The position numbers and the translations under genes are program-made. Positions 40,243 to 50,575 of a DNA stretch of 64,000 nt are shown here, piece after piece. Positions within the stretch are counted from its first letter, which is position 1, and each line of letters begins with the position of its first letter. Location: the NCBI RefSeq assembly GCF_030373185.1, contig NZ_JAUCZH010000002.1:124001-188000 (forward strand), written 5' to 3'. The notes beneath the pieces are model-generated. The model made no database searches and was not told the DNA's origin. It saw only the letters and a program-made list of their open reading frames with translations. The stretch comes from Tabrizicola sp. GTDB taxonomy: Bacteria > Pseudomonadota > Alphaproteobacteria > Rhodobacterales > Rhodobacteraceae.

Positions 40243-42531
40243 TCACCCGCACTTCGAATGCCCGCACGACCCGCAGACCAGACACCCCTCCACCATCCGC
40301 AGATCATAGCTGCCACAGGCCGGGCAGGACTTGCCGCGCGGGGCCTCTCCCACCCGCAGAAGTTCGGCCTTGGGGTCGGATTTCAGCCCGAGCCCCTCAC
40401 CGTCGATGAAACCGATGTCGATCAGATGCCGCTCGATCACGCCGCCAATCGCGGCGAGGATCGAGGGGATGTATTTCCCCTCCATCCACGCCCCGCCGCG
40501 CGGATCGAAGACCGCTTTCAGTTCTTCCACGACAAACGAGATATCCCCGCCGCGCCGGAAGACGGCACTGATCATCCGGGTAAGCGCGACCGTCCAGGCG
40601 AAATGCTCCATATTCTTGGAGTTGATGAAAACCTCGAACGGGCGGCGATGCCCGGCGACGAAGATATCGTTGATGGTGATGTAAAGCGCGTGTTCCGATC
40701 CCGGCCACTTGACCTTGTAGGTCTGGCCTTCCAGCGCTGCCGGACGGTCCAGCGGTTCCGACAGATAGACCACCTCGGCCCCCGTCGCCCCTCCGCGCGC
40801 GGTCTCGGGCGCCTCGGCCGGCACCTTGTCGCTGGACTCGGAAACCGTCAGCACCGATCCGGTGACGTCGTTCGGCCGGTAGGTGGTGCAACCCTTGCAG
40901 CCCTGATCCCATGCGGCCATGTAGACCTCTTTGAAATCGTCAAAGCTGATGTCCACCGGGCAGTTGATCGTCTTCGAGATCGATGAATCCACCCATTTCT
41001 GCGCCGCCGCCTGCATGCGCACATGATCGAGCGGCGGCAGGGTCTGGGCGTTCACGAAATGCGGGGGCAGGGGCGCATCGCCGAACTTCTCGCGCCAGAG
41101 GCGGACGGCGTAATCGACGACTTCCTCTTCGGTCCGGCTGCCGTCCTTCTGCAACACCTTGCGGGTATAGGCATAGGCGAACACCGGCTCGATCCCGCTT
41201 GAGACGTTGCCCGCGTAAAGCGATATCGTCCCGGTCGGCGCGACCGAGGTCAGAAGCGCATTGCGGATGCCATGTTTGCGGATCGCGTCGCGGACATCGG
41301 CATCCATCGCCTGCATGGTGCCGCTGGCAAGGTAGCCTTCCGCGTCAAACAGCGGAAAGGCGCCCTTTTCCTTGGCAAGATCGACGCTTGCCAGATAGGC
41401 CGCCCGGGCAATCGCGTGCATCCAGATTTCCGTGACGCGCGCCGCTTCTTCCGACCCGTAGCGCAGGCCGACCATCAACAACGCATCGGCAAGGCCGGTG
41501 ACGCCCAGCCCGATCCGCCGTTTTGCCTTTGCCTCGGCCGCCTGTTCCGGCAAGGGGAAGCGGCTGGCGTCAACCACATTGTCCATCGCCCGCACCGCCA
41601 CCCGGACGAGCCGGTCAAGCGCTGCCATATCCATGCTGGAATGGGCGTCGAACGGGTCTTTCACCAGCGTCGCAAGGTTGATGCTGCCCAGCAGGCAGGC
41701 GCCATAGGGCGGCAGGGGTTGCTCGCCGCAGGGGTTGGTCGCGGCAATCGTCTCGGCGTAGCCAAGGTTGTTCGCCGCATTGATCCGGTCGATGAAGATC
41801 ACCCCCGGCTCCGCGAAATCGAAGGTGTTGCGCATGATCCGGTTCCACAGGTCTCGCGCCTGCACGGTGCGATAGACCTTGCCGCCGAACACCAGTTCCC
41901 ACGGGCCGTCTTCCTTGACGGCGGCCATGAAGGGATCGGTCACCAGCACCGAAAGGTTGAACATCCTCAGCCGGGCGGGGTCTTTCTTCGCCTCGATGAA
42001 GGCTTCGATGTCCGGGTGGTCGCAGCGCATCGTCGCCATCATCGCGCCCCGGCGGCTGCCCGCCGACATGATCGTGCGGCACATCGCGTCCCAGACATCC
42101 ATGAACGACAGCGGCCCCGAGGCATCGGCGGCCACGCCCTTCACCTCGGCCCCGCGCGGGCGGATGGTGGAAAAGTCATAGCCGATCCCGCCGCCCTGCT
42201 GCATCGTCAGCGCGGCCTCTTTCAGCGCGGTGAAGATGCCCTCCATCGTGTCTGGGATCGTTCCCATGACAAAGCAGTTGAACAAGGTCACGCTGCGCCC
42301 GGTCCCGGCCCCGGCGGTGATCCGGCCTGCGGGCAGGAAATGGAACCCTTCCAGCGCGGCGTAGAACTCGGCTTCCCATTTTGCCGGGTCTTTCTCCACC
42401 TCGGCCAGGGCGCGGGCGATCCGCCGCCAGGTGTCTTCGACCGAGCCGTCAAGAGGTGTCCCGTCGGCCGCCTTGAAGCGATACTTCATGTCCCAGATGG
42501 CTTCGGCAATGGGAGCGTGAAATCGCGACAT
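40243..42531 (-). CDS. nrdJ: Adenosylcobalamin-dependent ribonucleotide reductase (class II)
   Basis: A 762-residue enzyme that makes deoxyribonucleotides using adenosylcobalamin instead of an oxygen-dependent radical, active with or without oxygen. Active-site segment NPCGEQPLPPYGACLLGSIN lies near residue 310, and the C-terminus ends in a Cys-rich tail (SCPACGSYDL... CLVCGSCGHSKCG) that shuttles electrons. Start ATG 42531 gives the family N-terminus MSRFHAPIAEAIW. It depends on the B12 made or imported by the genes at 54-64 kb. Confidence 0.96.
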   Translation of the reverse strand: MSRFHAPIAEAIWDMKYRFKAADGTPLDGSVEDTWRRIARALAEVEKDPAKWEAEFYAALEGFHFLPAGRITAGAGTGRSVTLFNCFVMGTIPDTMEGIFTALKEAALTMQQGGGIGYDFSTIRPRGAEVKGVAADASGPLSFMDVWDAMCRTIMSAGSRRGAMMATMRCDHPDIEAFIEAKKDPARLRMFNLSVLVTDPFMAAVKEDGPWELVFGGKVYRTVQARDLWNRIMRNTFDFAEPGVIFIDRINAANNLGYAETIAATNPCGEQPLPPYGACLLGSINLATLVKDPFDAHSSMDMAALDRLVRVAVRAMDNVVDASRFPLPEQAAEAKAKRRIGLGVTGLADALLMVGLRYGSEEAARVTEIWMHAIARAAYLASVDLAKEKGAFPLFDAEGYLASGTMQAMDADVRDAIRKHGIRNALLTSVAPTGTISLYAGNVSSGIEPVFAYAYTRKVLQKDGSRTEEEVVDYAVRLWREKFGDAPLPPHFVNAQTLPPLDHVRMQAAAQKWVDSSISKTINCPVDISFDDFKEVYMAAWDQGCKGCTTYRPNDVTGSVLTVSESSDKVPAEAPETARGGATGAEVVYLSEPLDRPAALEGQTYKVKWPGSEHALYITINDIFVAGHRRPFEVFINSKNMEHFAWTVALTRMISAVFRRGGDISFVVEELKAVFDPRGGAWMEGKYIPSILAAIGGVIERHLIDIGFIDGEGLGLKSDPKAELLRVGEAPRGKSCPACGSYDLRMVEGCLVCGSCGHSKCG

Positions 42532-42552
42532 GGGGCGAATCTTCCTTGAAGT

Positions 42553-42561
42553 TGTGGATAA
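42553..42561 (-). promoter_or_regulatory. Perfect DnaA box before nrdJ
   Basis: TTATCCACA on the minus strand, the consensus DnaA box, 21 nt upstream of the nrdJ start. In other bacteria DnaA regulates ribonucleotide reductase genes; the same might apply here. Confidence 0.5.
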
Positions 42562-42641
42562 GGCCGGAGGAAGGCCCAAGATACGCCCCTGACCCCGCCC
42601 GGTCAACTTGAAGCCGGCGCCACAAGGTCTATGATCCCGAT

Positions 42642-43070
42642 ATGTCGCACATCAACATCCTCAAACTTTGCGTCGGGGCCACATCGGTCGAAGACCTGCT
42701 GGACTGGCAGGTCAGCCAGCGCCCGCACTGGCCAAAAGGCTGCGCTGTCCACGTCACCCGCATGTGGCCCAAACGCGAGGCCGAGGTGTTGTCTGGCGGG
42801 TCGCTTTACTGGGTGATCAAGGGTGCGATCCTTGCCCGTCAGCGGATCGTCGGGCTGGAACAGGTCAACCTTGGCGACGGCATAAGCCGCTGCGCCCTTG
42901 TGCTGGATGCAAAGGTGATCCGCACCGAAGCGGCACCCCGCCGACCGTTTCAGGGCTGGCGCTACCTTGACCCGAACGACAGCCCGCGCGATCTGCGCGA
43001 AGGCCGGGCGAAAGACGACCCCTTGCCCCCCGCGCTGGCCCAGGCGCTGGCCGAGATCGGGCTGCGGTAG
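42642..43070 (+). CDS. DUF1489-family protein
   Basis: A 142-residue protein conserved in alphaproteobacteria, beginning MSHINILKLCVGATSVEDLL. The stretch GGSLYWVIKGAILARQRI and the RPFQGWRYL segment near the end match the family. Its function is unknown. It is divergent from nrdJ with a 110-nt gap. Confidence 0.9.
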   Translation: MSHINILKLCVGATSVEDLLDWQVSQRPHWPKGCAVHVTRMWPKREAEVLSGGSLYWVIKGAILARQRIVGLEQVNLGDGISRCALVLDAKVIRTEAAPRRPFQGWRYLDPNDSPRDLREGRAKDDPLPPALAQALAEIGLR

Positions 43071-43144
43071 GTGTTCGCCTTCCCCGGTCTCCGCCGCGCC
43101 TGAGCGGCCTTTCCTTTGCCTGGTCTACGGGGCATGAGTGGCAG

Positions 43145-44014
43145 ATGCCGCGCCCGATGATCCTTGTCGCCCCTGTCGTATTTCTGATCCTCTGGTCAGC
43201 GGGATTTGCCATCGCCAAACTTGGCCTTGAACATGCCCAGCCGCTGACCCTGCTTGCGCTGCGCTATTCCTGCGTTCTGGTCCTGCTGGTTCCATTGGCG
43301 CTGGTTCTGCGGCCACCGATGCCCAAGACCGCCCGCGCCTGGGCCGATGTCGCAATTGTCGGCTTCCTGATCCAGGTCGTCTACTTCGGCCTGTGCTATG
43401 TCGCCTTCAAATCCGGGGTTTCCGCCGGTGGCGTTGCGATCATCGTCTGCCTGCAACCGATCCTCGTGGCCCTTGCCGCCCCCGGCTTCGTGGGCGAGAC
43501 AGTCTCCCGTCGCGGCTGGATCGGCCTTGCGCTTGGCCTTGCGGGCGCCGCGTTGGTGATCCTTGGCCGGTCAGGCATTGAAGCCGAAAATGCCTTCGGC
43601 ATCGCCTGCGCCGTGCTGGCACTTGCCGGAATCACCGGCGGCACGCTTTGGGAAAAGCGCTTTGGCGTGACGCATCATCCCGTCACGTCGAACCTGATCC
43701 AGTACGCGGTCGGGGCAGGGTTCACCTTGCCCGCCGCATGGGCCACCGAAAGCATGGCCATCGCGTGGAATGGCGAGTTTGTGGCGGTTCTGGCCTATCT
43801 GGTCATCGGCAATTCGCTGCTGGCGATGACGCTGTTGCTGGCGATGATCCGCGCGGGGCAGGTGGCCCGGGTCTCGGCGCTGTTCTACCTTGTTCCGGCG
43901 CTGTCCGCCCTGTTTGCCTGGCCGCTGCTGGGCGAGGCGATGCCGCCCCTTGGCTGGGCCGGGCTTGTGCTTGCCGGGCTTGGTGTGGCCCTTGTCAGCC
44001 GCACAAGAGCCTAA
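43145..44014 (+). CDS. EamA/DMT-superfamily exporter
   Basis: A 289-residue inner-membrane protein with about ten helices in two EamA repeats (residues about 5-135 and 145-285). It is a paralogue type of the exporter at 5411 but not closely similar. The stop overlaps the hisG stop by 4 nt (convergent). Substrate unknown. Confidence 0.88.
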   Translation: MPRPMILVAPVVFLILWSAGFAIAKLGLEHAQPLTLLALRYSCVLVLLVPLALVLRPPMPKTARAWADVAIVGFLIQVVYFGLCYVAFKSGVSAGGVAIIVCLQPILVALAAPGFVGETVSRRGWIGLALGLAGAALVILGRSGIEAENAFGIACAVLALAGITGGTLWEKRFGVTHHPVTSNLIQYAVGAGFTLPAAWATESMAIAWNGEFVAVLAYLVIGNSLLAMTLLLAMIRAGQVARVSALFYLVPALSALFAWPLLGEAMPPLGWAGLVLAGLGVALVSRTRA

Positions 44015-44682
44015 AGCCCCAGCCGAGCCATCAACGGCCCAAGGTCGGCCTGCGACGCGCGCGCCCGAAACAGCATCGCCTCGGACCGCAGGATCAACCC
44101 GTCCGAAAGGATCTTCAGGTGGTTCGCGCGCAACGTCTCACCCGATGAGGTGATGTCGGCAATCGCTTCGGCCGTCAGGTTCTTCACCGTGCCTTCGGTG
44201 GCCCCAAGGCTGTCAACAAGCTGGTAATCCGCCACGCCGTTCTCGGTCAGGAAGTCGCGCACCAGCCGGTGATATTTCGTGGCGATCCGCAGCCGGAAGC
44301 CATGCGCCGCCCGAAATGCCGCCGCAGCCGCGTCCAGATCGTCCAGCGTATCGACGTCGACCCAGACCGATGGCACCGCAAGGATCAGATCGGCCTGACC
44401 AAAGCCCAAGGGGGCAACCTCTGCCACCACCCGGCCCCAATCGGCCAGTTCCTCGCGCACAAGGTCGGTTCCGGTCACGCCCAGATCGATGCGCCCCGCT
44501 TCCAGTTCGCGCGGCACTTCGGAAGCGGCAAGCAGGACCAACTCCACCCCGTCGATCCCGTCAACCGCGCCGGAATATTCCCGCTCGGCCCCGGTCCGCC
44601 GCATCGCCAGACCGCGTGCGCCAAACCAGGCAAAGGTCTGCTCCATCAACCGGCCCTTGGATGGCACCCCGATCTTGATCAT
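44011..44682 (-). CDS. hisG: ATP phosphoribosyltransferase, short form
   Basis: A 223-residue catalytic subunit of the first step of histidine synthesis. The short form lacks the C-terminal regulatory domain and needs HisZ, which is the adjacent gene. It begins [16 protein letters not shown] and contains GVTGTDLVRE near residue 72. It is coupled to hisZ by a 4-nt overlap. Confidence 0.96.
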   Translation of the reverse strand: MIKIGVPSKGRLMEQTFAWFGARGLAMRRTGAEREYSGAVDGIDGVELVLLAASEVPRELEAGRIDLGVTGTDLVREELADWGRVVAEVAPLGFGQADLILAVPSVWVDVDTLDDLDAAAAAFRAAHGFRLRIATKYHRLVRDFLTENGVADYQLVDSLGATEGTVKNLTAEAIADITSSGETLRANHLKILSDGLILRSEAMLFRARASQADLGPLMARLGL

Positions 44683-45779
44683 GACAGCCCCCTGAGCCGC
44701 GCCACCAGACCGGGCCGGATCACCCCGCCAACCGCCGGGATCGACGCGCCCTGCCCCAGCACAGCCGTCAAAGCGTCATAGCGCCCGCCCGAGGCCACCG
44801 GCGGCAGACCCGCGTCCGCGGCGTGGAAGCTGAAGACAAAGCCGTCATAGTATTCAAGGCTGGTGCGGCCGTGGCTGGCCTCGAAGGGCAAGGCGGACAC
44901 GTCCACGCCCCGGGCTGACAAAGCCTCCAGCCGCGCGGCGAAACGGTCCACCGCCGGGGCGATGGCGGGCAGCATCGGGGTTATGCCGCGCAGATGCAAA
45001 AGGGCCGCCGCAGCCGGGGCTTCCAGCGTCAGAAGGTCATAAAGCATTGCCGCTTCAGGGGCCGAAATGGGCTTTGCCCCGGCATCCTCCAGCAAGGCCA
45101 CCGCCCGCGCCGCGATCTCATCGGCGGAACGCAGGCCCACGAAAGTTCCCGCTTCGGCGATCAACGCCTCGGGCGTGCCTTTGGCCAGCCGTTCCAAGAG
45201 CCGCGCCCGCGCCGCAGGGATCGGAGCCCGCCCCGCAAACCGGTCAAGAAGCGCGCGAAACCGCTTGGGCCGCCAGATATGGCGCAACAGTGCAGCCCGA
45301 CGGCGCGGCGTGGTGTCAAGGCCGCGAACAGCCGACATCAGGATGCCGATATCCCCGGTCGCCGGACGCAAGGCAAGGTCTGCCAGCATGGCTTGAAACA
45401 GCGCGAACACCTCGGCGTCGGCGGCTTCGGGGGCGGTGCGGTCAAAAACCTCGAACCCGACTTGCAGATATTCCGACGCGCGGTCCGATATACGGTCCTG
45501 TTTCCTGAACACCTCGCCCAGATAGCAATACCGCGCCGGTTCCGCGCCGTGGGACATATGCGCCTGCACCACCGGCACGGTAAAATCCGGGCGCAGCATC
45601 ATCTCGCCGCGCAGGGGGTCATGCGTGGTGTAGGCGCGGGCGCGGATGTCTTCGCCGTAAAGGTCCAGCAGGGTTTCGGCGGGCAAGAGGATATCCGCCT
45701 CAACCGGCACGGCACCAGCGGCCACAAAGGCCGCGTGCAGCCGTTCAGCCTCGGCGCGGATGGCGGCTTTGGGGGTCAT
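44679..45779 (-). CDS. hisZ: ATP phosphoribosyltransferase regulatory subunit HisZ
   Basis: A 366-residue paralogue of histidyl-tRNA synthetase that lost aminoacylation activity and activates the short HisG. The motif-2-like region [14 protein letters not shown] and the C-terminal [12 protein letters not shown] resemble HisS, but the anticodon-binding domain is absent. It overlaps hisS by 4 nt (ATGA) and hisG by 4 nt. Confidence 0.94.
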   Translation of the reverse strand: MTPKAAIRAEAERLHAAFVAAGAVPVEADILLPAETLLDLYGEDIRARAYTTHDPLRGEMMLRPDFTVPVVQAHMSHGAEPARYCYLGEVFRKQDRISDRASEYLQVGFEVFDRTAPEAADAEVFALFQAMLADLALRPATGDIGILMSAVRGLDTTPRRRAALLRHIWRPKRFRALLDRFAGRAPIPAARARLLERLAKGTPEALIAEAGTFVGLRSADEIAARAVALLEDAGAKPISAPEAAMLYDLLTLEAPAAAALLHLRGITPMLPAIAPAVDRFAARLEALSARGVDVSALPFEASHGRTSLEYYDGFVFSFHAADAGLPPVASGGRYDALTAVLGQGASIPAVGGVIRPGLVARLRGLS

Positions 45780-47251
45780 TTCTCCAGCATCTTTCGGACT
45801 TCCGCCACCAGATCGGCGCGGTCCACCAGCACCTGCGCCGGGCGGTCCTTCCATTCCTCCAGCGTGGCGCTTTCGGCGATTTTCGCGCCAAGGATCAGGT
45901 CTTTCAGGATCACCTTTCCCTCGGCCGCCTCGTTCCCGCCCTGGATGACGGCGATGGGCGACTGCCGCTTGTCGGCATATTTCAGCTGGTTGCCGAAGTT
46001 TTTCGGGTTGCCCAGATAGACCTCGGCCCGGATGCCCGCCTGCCGCAACTCACCGACCATGGCCATGTAATCCGCCATCCGGTCGCGGTCCATCACGGTG
46101 ACGACGACCGGCCCTTCGCTTTCCCCTTGCGTCCGCCCCTTGGCCCGCAGCGCGGCCAGAAGACGGTCAACGCCGATGGAAACGCCCGTTGCCGGCACGT
46201 CCTGCCCGGTGAAGCGCTTAACGAGGCCGTCATAGCGCCCGCCCCCGGCGACCGAGCCGAAGTTGCGCGGACGGCCCTTTTCGTCGGTGATCTGGAAGGT
46301 GAGTTCGGCCTCATAGACCGGGCCGGTATAGTAGCCGAGGCCCCGAACGACGCCAGGGTCGATGACGATGCGGTCGGGGCCGTAGCCTTGAGCGGCAAGG
46401 AGAGAGGCGATTTGTTCAAGTTCGTCAACGCCTTCGGCGCCGATCACTGACCTGCCAACCAATTCGTGCAGTCGCGCGACAGTTTCCGCGCCACTGTCGC
46501 GCTTGGCGTTGGTGAAGCCCATCACGACTGCTGCCTGAGCTTCATTCAGCCCCGCGCCCTTGGTGAAATCGCCGCTCTCGTCCTTGCGGCCCTCGCCCAG
46601 CAGGGCGCGCACGCCCTCCGGCCCCAGTCGGTCGATCTTGTCGATGGCGCGCAGGACGATGCCGCGTTCGGCGTCTTTGTCGTCCCCGGCCAGGCCCGCG
46701 ACCTCCATCACCCCATTCAAAACCTTGCGGTTGTTCACCTTCACCACATAGTCGCCACGCGGGATGCCGACCGTCTCCAGCGCATCCGCCAGCATCGCGC
46801 AGATCTCGGCATCGGCGGCAACCGACCCCGACCCCACAGTATCGGCATCGCACTGGTAGAACTGCCGGAACCGCCCCGGACCGGGCTTTTCATTCCGCCA
46901 GACCGGCCCCATCGCATAGCGCCGGTAAGGCGAGGGCAGGTCGTTGCGATACTGCGCGGCCACGCGGGCAAGGGGGGCCGTCAGGTCATAGCGCAGCGCC
47001 AGCCAGTCGGCCTCATCCTCTTGCCAGGCAAAGACGCCTTCGTTCGGGCGGTCGACGTCGGGCAGGAACTTGCCCAGCGCCTCGACCGTTTCCACGGCAC
47101 TGGTTTCCAGGGGATCGAAGCCATAGCGATGATAGACCCCGGCAATCGCGTCCAGCATCGCCTTGCGCTCGGTCACTTCCGCGCCAAAATAGTCGCGGAA
47201 GCCTTTCGGCGTCTCGGCCTTCGGGCGGCGGGCGGGTTTGTCATTTGCCAT
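45776..47251 (-). CDS. hisS: Histidyl-tRNA synthetase
   Basis: A 491-residue class II aminoacyl-tRNA synthetase charging tRNA-His. Conserved parts are [10 protein letters not shown] near residue 15, the motif-2 region [15 protein letters not shown] near residue 88, [14 protein letters not shown] near residue 310 and [12 protein letters not shown] near residue 340. The C-terminal anticodon-binding domain is present. It is the first gene of the hisS-hisZ-hisG transcript. Confidence 0.97.
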   Translation of the reverse strand: MANDKPARRPKAETPKGFRDYFGAEVTERKAMLDAIAGVYHRYGFDPLETSAVETVEALGKFLPDVDRPNEGVFAWQEDEADWLALRYDLTAPLARVAAQYRNDLPSPYRRYAMGPVWRNEKPGPGRFRQFYQCDADTVGSGSVAADAEICAMLADALETVGIPRGDYVVKVNNRKVLNGVMEVAGLAGDDKDAERGIVLRAIDKIDRLGPEGVRALLGEGRKDESGDFTKGAGLNEAQAAVVMGFTNAKRDSGAETVARLHELVGRSVIGAEGVDELEQIASLLAAQGYGPDRIVIDPGVVRGLGYYTGPVYEAELTFQITDEKGRPRNFGSVAGGGRYDGLVKRFTGQDVPATGVSIGVDRLLAALRAKGRTQGESEGPVVVTVMDRDRMADYMAMVGELRQAGIRAEVYLGNPKNFGNQLKYADKRQSPIAVIQGGNEAAEGKVILKDLILGAKIAESATLEEWKDRPAQVLVDRADLVAEVRKMLEK

Positions 47252-47329
47252 GGGTGCGGACCCTTCGCTTTTCTTCGCGGCCCGTGTATCGGATGGGGCA
47301 AAGGGCGGCAAGCGCCCGAAGGGTGCCAC

Positions 47330-47527
47330 ATGGACCGGATCGAGACGCTGGAAGAACGACTCAGCCACCTGACCCGCGCGGTCGAGGATCTGTCGGACGT
47401 CGTAACCCGTCAGGCAGCCGAGATTGACCGGCTGACCCGCCTGACGCAGCTTCTGGCCGAGCGCGAGGCCGAGCGTGAGGTGGCAGGCGATGCCCCCGCC
47501 GCCAACCAGCGGCCGCCGCACTGGTGA
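47330..47527 (+). CDS. slyX: SlyX-family protein
   Basis: A 65-residue coiled-coil protein beginning [25 protein letters not shown]. The heptad pattern and length match SlyX. Function is not established. The stop overlaps the next start by 1 nt. Confidence 0.85.
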   Translation: MDRIETLEERLSHLTRAVEDLSDVVTRQAAEIDRLTRLTQLLAEREAEREVAGDAPAANQRPPHW

Positions 47528-48597
47528 TGCGCCGCCTTTCCGGCTTGATCGGGCGCGACCCTGCGGCCCTTGCCCTGACCCTGACACTGGGCGCAATCGG
47601 TGGCGCGGTGGCGCAGGCCTTGCATCTGCCGCTGGGCTATCTGCTTGGGTCTCTCATGGTCACGGGATTTCTGGCCATAGCGGGGATCAGGCCCCTTGGC
47701 CGACCGATCACCCTGCCGCCACCCTTGCGCATGTGCTTCGTGCCGGTGATCGGGGTTGCCATCGGCGGGGCCTTCACGCCTGCGGTGGTGTCACAGGCGC
47801 TTGGCTGGCTGCCGTCACTTCTGGCGCTGTGCCTGTTCATCCCCTTGGCCCATGCCGTCGCCTTCCTGATCTTCCGCCGGGGCGGGCTGGACGCGAAGAC
47901 CGCCTTTTTCGGGGCCGTGCCCGGCGGTCTGATCGAAAGCGTCCAGCTGGGCGAAGAGGCGGGCGCAGATGTCGCCTTGCTGACCGTGCTGCAATTCCTG
48001 CGCCTGATCGGCACCATCGTCGCCGTCCCGCTGATCTTTCTTGGCGTCACGGGTCATTCGGTCGGCTCCGCCTCGGGGGTGGAGATGGTGGGGGCTGCTG
48101 TCCCCCTGGGCCTGCGCGATGTGGTGATCCTTTTGGTGTCCGGGATTTTGGGGGTGCTGCTTGGCAAGGCGGCGCGGTTGCCGGGCTGGATCATCACCGG
48201 GCCGATCCTTGCCTCATCGGCGGCGCATGCGCTGGGCTGGGTCGAAGGGGTGCCGCCGGGCTGGCTGATCGCGGTCACGCAGATCGTGGTCGGAACCGGC
48301 CTTGGCGCGCGCTTTGTCGGGGCCGATGCCCGGGTGCTGCGGCGCGGGGCATGGCTTGCGGCGATCAACGGGATCGTGGCGCTTGGCATCGCGCTTGGCT
48401 TTGCGCTGGCGCTGCATGCCGTGGTGGGCGAGCCGGTAGCCGCCGTCTTCCTTGCCTTCGCGCCGGGCGGGCTGGCCGAGATGAGCCTGATCGCCCTCAG
48501 TCTTGAGATGAGCGTGATCTATGTGACCGCGCACCATGTTGCCCGGATCGTGCTGGCGGTGGCGCTGGCCAAGGCAGGCGCGCGCTGGGTGAAATAG
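47527..48597 (+). CDS. AbrB-family membrane protein
   Basis: A 356-residue membrane protein with about ten helices in two repeats, each with a glycine-rich AVPGGLIE or APGGLAEMS motif (near residues 135 and 310). It belongs to the membrane AbrB duplication family, sometimes annotated as ammonia monooxygenase, but that name is misleading and the role is unknown. Not related to the transcription factor AbrB. Confidence 0.83.
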   Translation: MRRLSGLIGRDPAALALTLTLGAIGGAVAQALHLPLGYLLGSLMVTGFLAIAGIRPLGRPITLPPPLRMCFVPVIGVAIGGAFTPAVVSQALGWLPSLLALCLFIPLAHAVAFLIFRRGGLDAKTAFFGAVPGGLIESVQLGEEAGADVALLTVLQFLRLIGTIVAVPLIFLGVTGHSVGSASGVEMVGAAVPLGLRDVVILLVSGILGVLLGKAARLPGWIITGPILASSAAHALGWVEGVPPGWLIAVTQIVVGTGLGARFVGADARVLRRGAWLAAINGIVALGIALGFALALHAVVGEPVAAVFLAFAPGGLAEMSLIALSLEMSVIYVTAHHVARIVLAVALAKAGARWVK

Positions 48598-48655
48598 CGC
48601 CCGTCGCCGGAAGCTGGCAGGGGCGGTGCCAAGGATGGCCCGCCCCTTCGCCCCG

Positions 48656-50299
48656 TCATTCAGCGGCCATCGCCCCGGCCAAGGGCAGATCAAGCGCCCC
48701 GAACACCTCGTCAAGGCGCTGGCGGAAAGCCTCGGGCGTGCTGGCGGTGACGGCCACATAGAAATCCGGCCGGATCAGCACGAAACGCGCGTCGATTGCA
48801 TCAAGCCAGGCCTTGTAGGTGCCGTCACTGTCGATCACCCCGGCCGCGCTGCCCGCAGCACCAAGGGTGACGCCGAAGCCATCGATCCCGGCAAAGGCGG
48901 CGCGCTGGGCATCGGTCATTGCGGCCAGCGGATCGGCCTCATAGCCAAGGGCAACCCAGCCCTGCCCGACGGCCTGATCGAACCGCCCGGCCCTGCCGTC
49001 AAAGCTGACGCGGCCCTGCACCGACAATTCGCCCGCATGGGCGCTGTCGGTCGACCAGACACCTGCCCCAAGCTGGCAGATATCGGTCGGAACCGGCGTG
49101 CCGCCCCGGGCCGCAAGGTCGGCGATCATCCGGGCATCGCGCGCCTTTCCTTCGGCTTCATCGGCGATGCAGATGATCTGGCCCAGTTCCTGACTGAAAT
49201 TGATGTAGTGCTTGGCATGTTCCTTGCGCTCGGTCGTGTAGCTTTCCAGAAGGCCAAGACCGGCCTTGCCTTCAAGGATCATGTTCAGGCGCCACGCCAT
49301 TGCCACCGCATCCCGGACACCGGCACACATGCCTTCGCCGGCGAAGGGCGGCATCAGGTGGGCCGCATCACCCCCGATCAGGCAGCGGCCCTTGTGCCAC
49401 TGCTTCGCCCAGCGCGCTTGAAACCGGTAGACGGCGGCGCGTTCAAGTTCGGCATTGTCCGGGGTCAGACCCCAGGGCTGCAACAGCTCCCACGCCTTTT
49501 CGGGCCGCTGCAAGTCCTGCACGGATTCGCCCGGCAGCACCATGAACTCCCACCTCCGGCGGTCCGGGCCGCCCGGCACCGGGCCGGGGCCGCCGGGGAC
49601 AACGGTCGTTGGGCGCTTCGGATCGCAAAGCTGCCATTGGGCCGGATCGTCCGGGCGCGAGGCGCAGTAATCAAACCGCGGAATCATGTCGAGGATCAGC
49701 CAGTCGAAGAAATAGCCCTTGTCCTCGTTCTCAATGCCCAGCGTTTCGCGGACAAAGCTGTTGGCGCCATCCGTTCCGACCACGAATTTCGTCCTGAGGC
49801 TGCGGCTTTCGCCGTCGGGGCCATAGTCTTCGGGGTTCTGCTTCAAGGACAGGGTGGCGCCGTCCCCGTCCTGTTCCAGCGCGATGCCGTTCCAGCCGCG
49901 CATAAGGGTGATCGACGGAATTCCGGCCGCCAGCTTCAGCAGGCGCTTTTCCAGCAGCGGCTGGTTGAACCAGTAGCGCACCCGCCAGCCCGAGGCCGAG
50001 GTGCTTTGCCAGTCGACGATCTGAAGATCCTGAAGGTCGCGATTGCGCCAGTAGTAAAGCTCGTCATGGTGGCTGATCGCCGGGTCGGTTTCGGAATCGA
50101 TATCAAGCGTTGCAAGGATCCGGGCGATCTCGTGGTCATAGGTCACGGCGCGCGGCAGGCTGTAATGCCTGGTCCAGCGTTCGATCAGGGTAACACGCTT
50201 GCCCGTGCGCCCCAGAAGAATGGCCAGCAGCGTCCCCACCGGGCCCGCACCCACGATAGCGACGTCAGTGTCAAAAGCCGTCGAGATCTGCGTGTTCAT
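48656..50299 (-). CDS. FAD-dependent aromatic hydroxylase, MhpA-like
   Basis: A 547-residue flavoprotein monooxygenase of the class A group. GAGPVG (residues 17-22), the DG motif VVGTDGANSFVR near residue 175, and the GD motif LIGGDAAHLMPP near residue 305 are present. Length and layout match 3-(3-hydroxyphenyl)propionate hydroxylase MhpA and related polyketide or phenol hydroxylases. It is divergent from a TetR regulator which may control it. The substrate is not certain. Confidence 0.83.
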   Translation of the reverse strand: MNTQISTAFDTDVAIVGAGPVGTLLAILLGRTGKRVTLIERWTRHYSLPRAVTYDHEIARILATLDIDSETDPAISHHDELYYWRNRDLQDLQIVDWQSTSASGWRVRYWFNQPLLEKRLLKLAAGIPSITLMRGWNGIALEQDGDGATLSLKQNPEDYGPDGESRSLRTKFVVGTDGANSFVRETLGIENEDKGYFFDWLILDMIPRFDYCASRPDDPAQWQLCDPKRPTTVVPGGPGPVPGGPDRRRWEFMVLPGESVQDLQRPEKAWELLQPWGLTPDNAELERAAVYRFQARWAKQWHKGRCLIGGDAAHLMPPFAGEGMCAGVRDAVAMAWRLNMILEGKAGLGLLESYTTERKEHAKHYINFSQELGQIICIADEAEGKARDARMIADLAARGGTPVPTDICQLGAGVWSTDSAHAGELSVQGRVSFDGRAGRFDQAVGQGWVALGYEADPLAAMTDAQRAAFAGIDGFGVTLGAAGSAAGVIDSDGTYKAWLDAIDARFVLIRPDFYVAVTASTPEAFRQRLDEVFGALDLPLAGAMAAE

Positions 50300-50524
50300 C
50301 CCGTCTTCCTCCTCCGTTTACGGACCCGACAAAGCCGAAGGGCCGCCTGATGAAGCAAAAGGCTAGCAATAAAATGAATTATCGTCAACTTTGCCGAATA
50401 GTCATTTAAGACTGCGGATCATGTCCGGGAGCTTGGGGTCAAGGTATTGACCAAAAGGGGTTTCCATGCTCGGTCGGGAAATCGGGACCGGCCGCATGCA
50501 GGGTTGCCTGCCTGGCGCCGGTTG

Positions 50525-50553
50525 TGAGGCGCCTCATTTCCGAATACGATTCG
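50525..50553. promoter_or_regulatory. Candidate TetR operator sites
   Basis: TGAGGCGCCTCA at 50525-50536 is a perfect 12-bp palindrome, and CGAAT-ACG-ATTCG at 50541-50553 is a second one, both just upstream of the TetR gene. The rest of the 276-nt gap is relatively AT-rich; no other gene was seen there. Confidence 0.45.
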
Positions 50554-50575
50554 TTTTCAATGCGCGGAGACCGCC

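Noticed and set aside
42553..42561. DnaA box taken as a sign of a replication origin
   Set aside because: Only one box was seen, with no AT-rich unwinding region, no dnaA/dnaN/gidA neighbours and no further boxes nearby.
47527..48597. Membrane AbrB-family protein annotated as ammonia monooxygenase
   Set aside because: That label is a historical database name; the sequence has no monooxygenase motifs and looks like a membrane transporter or sensor.
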